Below the pieces are notes generated by a model. It did not search any database and was not told the DNA's origin. It saw only the letters and a list, made by a program, of their open reading frames with translations. Position numbers and translations under genes: made by a program. A stretch of DNA of 6,775 nt from Clostridiales bacterium (GTDB taxonomy: Bacteria > Bacillota > Clostridia > Oscillospirales > Oscillospiraceae). This document shows, piece after piece, positions 5,542 through 6,775 of this stretch. Location: the NCBI GenBank assembly GCA_003522945.1, contig DPHR01000104.1, positions 1-6,775 of the forward strand, in the 5' to 3' direction. Every line of letters starts with the position of its first letter. The stretch's first letter is position 1.

Positions 5542-5580
5542 TGTCAACCGGCGGTTGACAGATTTCAAGCTGTCAATTGG
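5542..5580 (+). promoter_or_regulatory. Perfect 19-bp palindrome plus a related half-site: operator candidate
   Basis: TGTCAACCG (5542-5550) and CGGTTGACA (5552-5560) form a perfect inverted repeat around a single G. The right arm contains TTGACA (5555-5560), a consensus -35 hexamer, though no matching -10 lies 16-18 nt downstream. Eleven bases further on, TGTCAATTGG (5571-5580) repeats the left arm as TGTCAAnnGG. No T-run follows, so a terminator is unlikely. The position 81-119 nt before a helix-turn-helix gene fits self-regulation. The short hairpin GCCGT/ACGGC at 5503-5518 just after the previous stop is weaker. Confidence 0.55.
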
Positions 5581-5660
5581 TGGCTTGCAACCCGGAAAAA
5601 CGGTACATTGACTCCAACATCACGGCGCAGCATAAGCGCCACGAAACGGAGGAAACGAAT

Positions 5661-6638
5661 ATGATCCTGGCGGACAAGATCATCCGGCTGCGGAGAAAGA
5701 ACGGCTGGTCGCAGGAAGAGCTGGCGGAGAAAATGAACGTATCGCGGCAGGCGGTGTCCAAATGGGAGAGCGCGCAGACCGTGCCCGATCTTGAAAAGAT
5801 CCTGATGCTCGGCGCTCTCTTCGGCGTTACGACGGACTATCTTCTCAAGGACGAATTGGAGAGTGAGGAATTCACATCCGGCGAGGATTCCGCCATCCGG
5901 CGGCTCACGCTCGCCGAGGCCAACGAATATCTGGCCCTGCGGAAAACCGCCTCCGTGCGTATGGCGGCGGCGACGTTTCTCTGCATCGTCTCGCTCATTC
6001 CGCTGCTGATCCTCAGCGCGCTCGCCGAGAGCCCGGCTTACGGCATTTTGGAAAACACCGCTTCGGCCGCAGGGCTTATCGTGCTGTTCCTCTTTATCGC
6101 AGCGGCGGTCGCGGCTTTTCTCTCCTGCAGCTTTAAAAACGCTCCCTATGCGTTCCTTGATAAGGAGCCGTTTGACACGGAGTACGGCGTGACGGGCATG
6201 GTGAGCGAGCGGCAGCGGCAGTATAAAAGCACGTATGCTCGCTGCAACATGGTCGGCACGATGCTCTGCATCCTCTCTCCGGTGCCGATCTTCATCGGCA
6301 TGGCGGAGGGGAGCGATCTTGCGATGATCCTCGCGGTGTGCGGAATGCTGTTCCTTGCCGGGGTCGGCGCGGCGGTTTTCGTTGTGACGGGCGTCCGCTG
6401 GGCGGGCATGCAGAAAATTTTGCAGTCCGGCGACTACGCTCCGGCGGAGAAAAAGCGCAACCAAAAGGAGAAGGCACTTTCCGCTGCCTACTGGACGCTC
6501 GCTGTGGCTGTGTATCTCGGCTGGAACTTCACGACCGAGGACTGGAAGAACACATGGATCGTCTGGCCGGTCGCGGGTGTGCTGTACGCGGCGGTGCTGC
6601 ATCTTTACCGTCTGTTCACGAAAAGCCGCGAAGACTGA
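5661..6638 (+). CDS. Helix-turn-helix (XRE/Cro-CI type) regulator fused to a six-segment membrane domain
   Basis: Protein of 325 residues. Residues 5-60 form an HTH_3 domain, with the helix-turn-helix at about 16-36 (WSQEELAEKMNVSRQAVSKWE) followed by the usual VPDLEKILMLGALFGVTTDYLL. After a charged linker (64-95) come six hydrophobic segments at about 99-122, 134-157, 197-214, 219-243, 273-289 and 298-318. A membrane-tethered DNA-binding protein of this kind is common in Clostridia; the signal it senses is generally unknown. GGAGG (5648-5652) lies 8 nt before the ATG. The same frame is open upstream to 5577, but that start has no ribosome binding site and the extra 28 codons run through the spacer, so 5661 is preferred. 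The palindrome upstream may be its own operator. Whether it controls the array or an unrelated target cannot be told. Confidence 0.88.
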   Translation: MILADKIIRLRRKNGWSQEELAEKMNVSRQAVSKWESAQTVPDLEKILMLGALFGVTTDYLLKDELESEEFTSGEDSAIRRLTLAEANEYLALRKTASVRMAAATFLCIVSLIPLLILSALAESPAYGILENTASAAGLIVLFLFIAAAVAAFLSCSFKNAPYAFLDKEPFDTEYGVTGMVSERQRQYKSTYARCNMVGTMLCILSPVPIFIGMAEGSDLAMILAVCGMLFLAGVGAAVFVVTGVRWAGMQKILQSGDYAPAEKKRNQKEKALSAAYWTLAVAVYLGWNFTTEDWKNTWIVWPVAGVLYAAVLHLYRLFTKSRED

Positions 6639-6661
6639 GCCGCCGTGTTTTCTACGGCGGC
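6639..6661 (+). terminator. Hairpin directly after the regulator stop codon
   Basis: GCCGCCGT (6639-6646) and ACGGCGGC (6654-6661) form a perfect 8-bp stem with the T-rich loop GTTTTCT, starting at the first base after the TGA. No T-run follows, so it is more likely an mRNA-end stabilising or weakly terminating structure than an efficient intrinsic terminator. Confidence 0.5.
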
Positions 6662-6720
6662 GAGCGCCCGGAGATGGATTGACGCGCGAGTAAAAAATGG
6701 CGAATTGAGAAAGAATATGC

Positions 6721-6775
6721 CCGCAGGGCGGGGCCGGTGCGCCCGCCCTGCGGAGCTTGTCAAAAAAGTATTTTT
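6721..6775 (+). terminator. Strong G+C-rich hairpin with offset T-run at window edge
   Basis: CCGCAGGGCGGG (6721-6732) and CCCGCCCTGCGG (6742-6753) form a perfect 12-bp stem with a 9-nt loop. The T-run (6771-6775) is separated from the stem by 17 nt, including six A, so termination by the standard route is uncertain. The sequence CAAAAAAGTATTTTT at the very end looks like the left part of a second inverted repeat that the window cuts off. It probably marks the end of the regulator's transcription unit. Confidence 0.5.

Noticed and set aside
5565..6602. 345-codon minus strand frame opposite the regulator
   Set aside because: Arg/His-rich shadow translation, typical of the antisense of a G+C-rich gene; the + strand has a recognised HTH domain and a proper ribosome binding site.

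Overview
The window looks like chromosomal DNA from a high-G+C, endospore-forming member of the Clostridia, probably Oscillospiraceae-like. This is inferred from the genes, not from a search. The core genes are G+C rich (hand counts: 64% at 481-600 in thrS, 72% at 1141-1260 in sleB). The organism encodes a SleB-type spore cortex hydrolase, the ribosome binding sites are Gram-positive in style, and all three stop codons are used, so the standard bacterial code applies. Every gene I accept is on the + strand.

Left part (1-1630): the 3' end of thrS, then a hairpin that acts as the thrS terminator and also holds the ribosome binding site of the next gene, then sleB. After sleB come a sigma-A-like promoter and, starting about where transcription would begin, a 64-nt hairpin ending in a T-run. 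This may be a small RNA, an attenuated leader or the sleB terminator.

Middle part (1785-5500): seven small genes in a row, 106-213 codons each. They are mutually dissimilar except for one paralogous pair, and the gaps fall in two size classes (57, 84, 84, 58, 56 and 56 nt). I recognise a probable DUF4279 protein and a possible DUF4304 protein. There are also two small proteins with two membrane segments and a beta-rich domain, a low-G+C (39%) FHD-motif protein, and two about 107-residue helical paralogues, one of which has an in-frame TGA at codon 9. No toxin, secretion gene or recombinase is present. The best reading is an array of orphan immunity-like genes of the kind that protects against polymorphic toxins of neighbouring bacteria. 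This is inference, since none of these families can be given a proven function from sequence alone.

Right part (5501-6775): a 160-nt spacer with a perfect 19-bp palindrome (an operator candidate), then a helix-turn-helix regulator fused to six membrane segments, then two G+C-rich hairpins. The window ends inside an A-run/T-run inverted sequence, so the last element may be cut by the edge.
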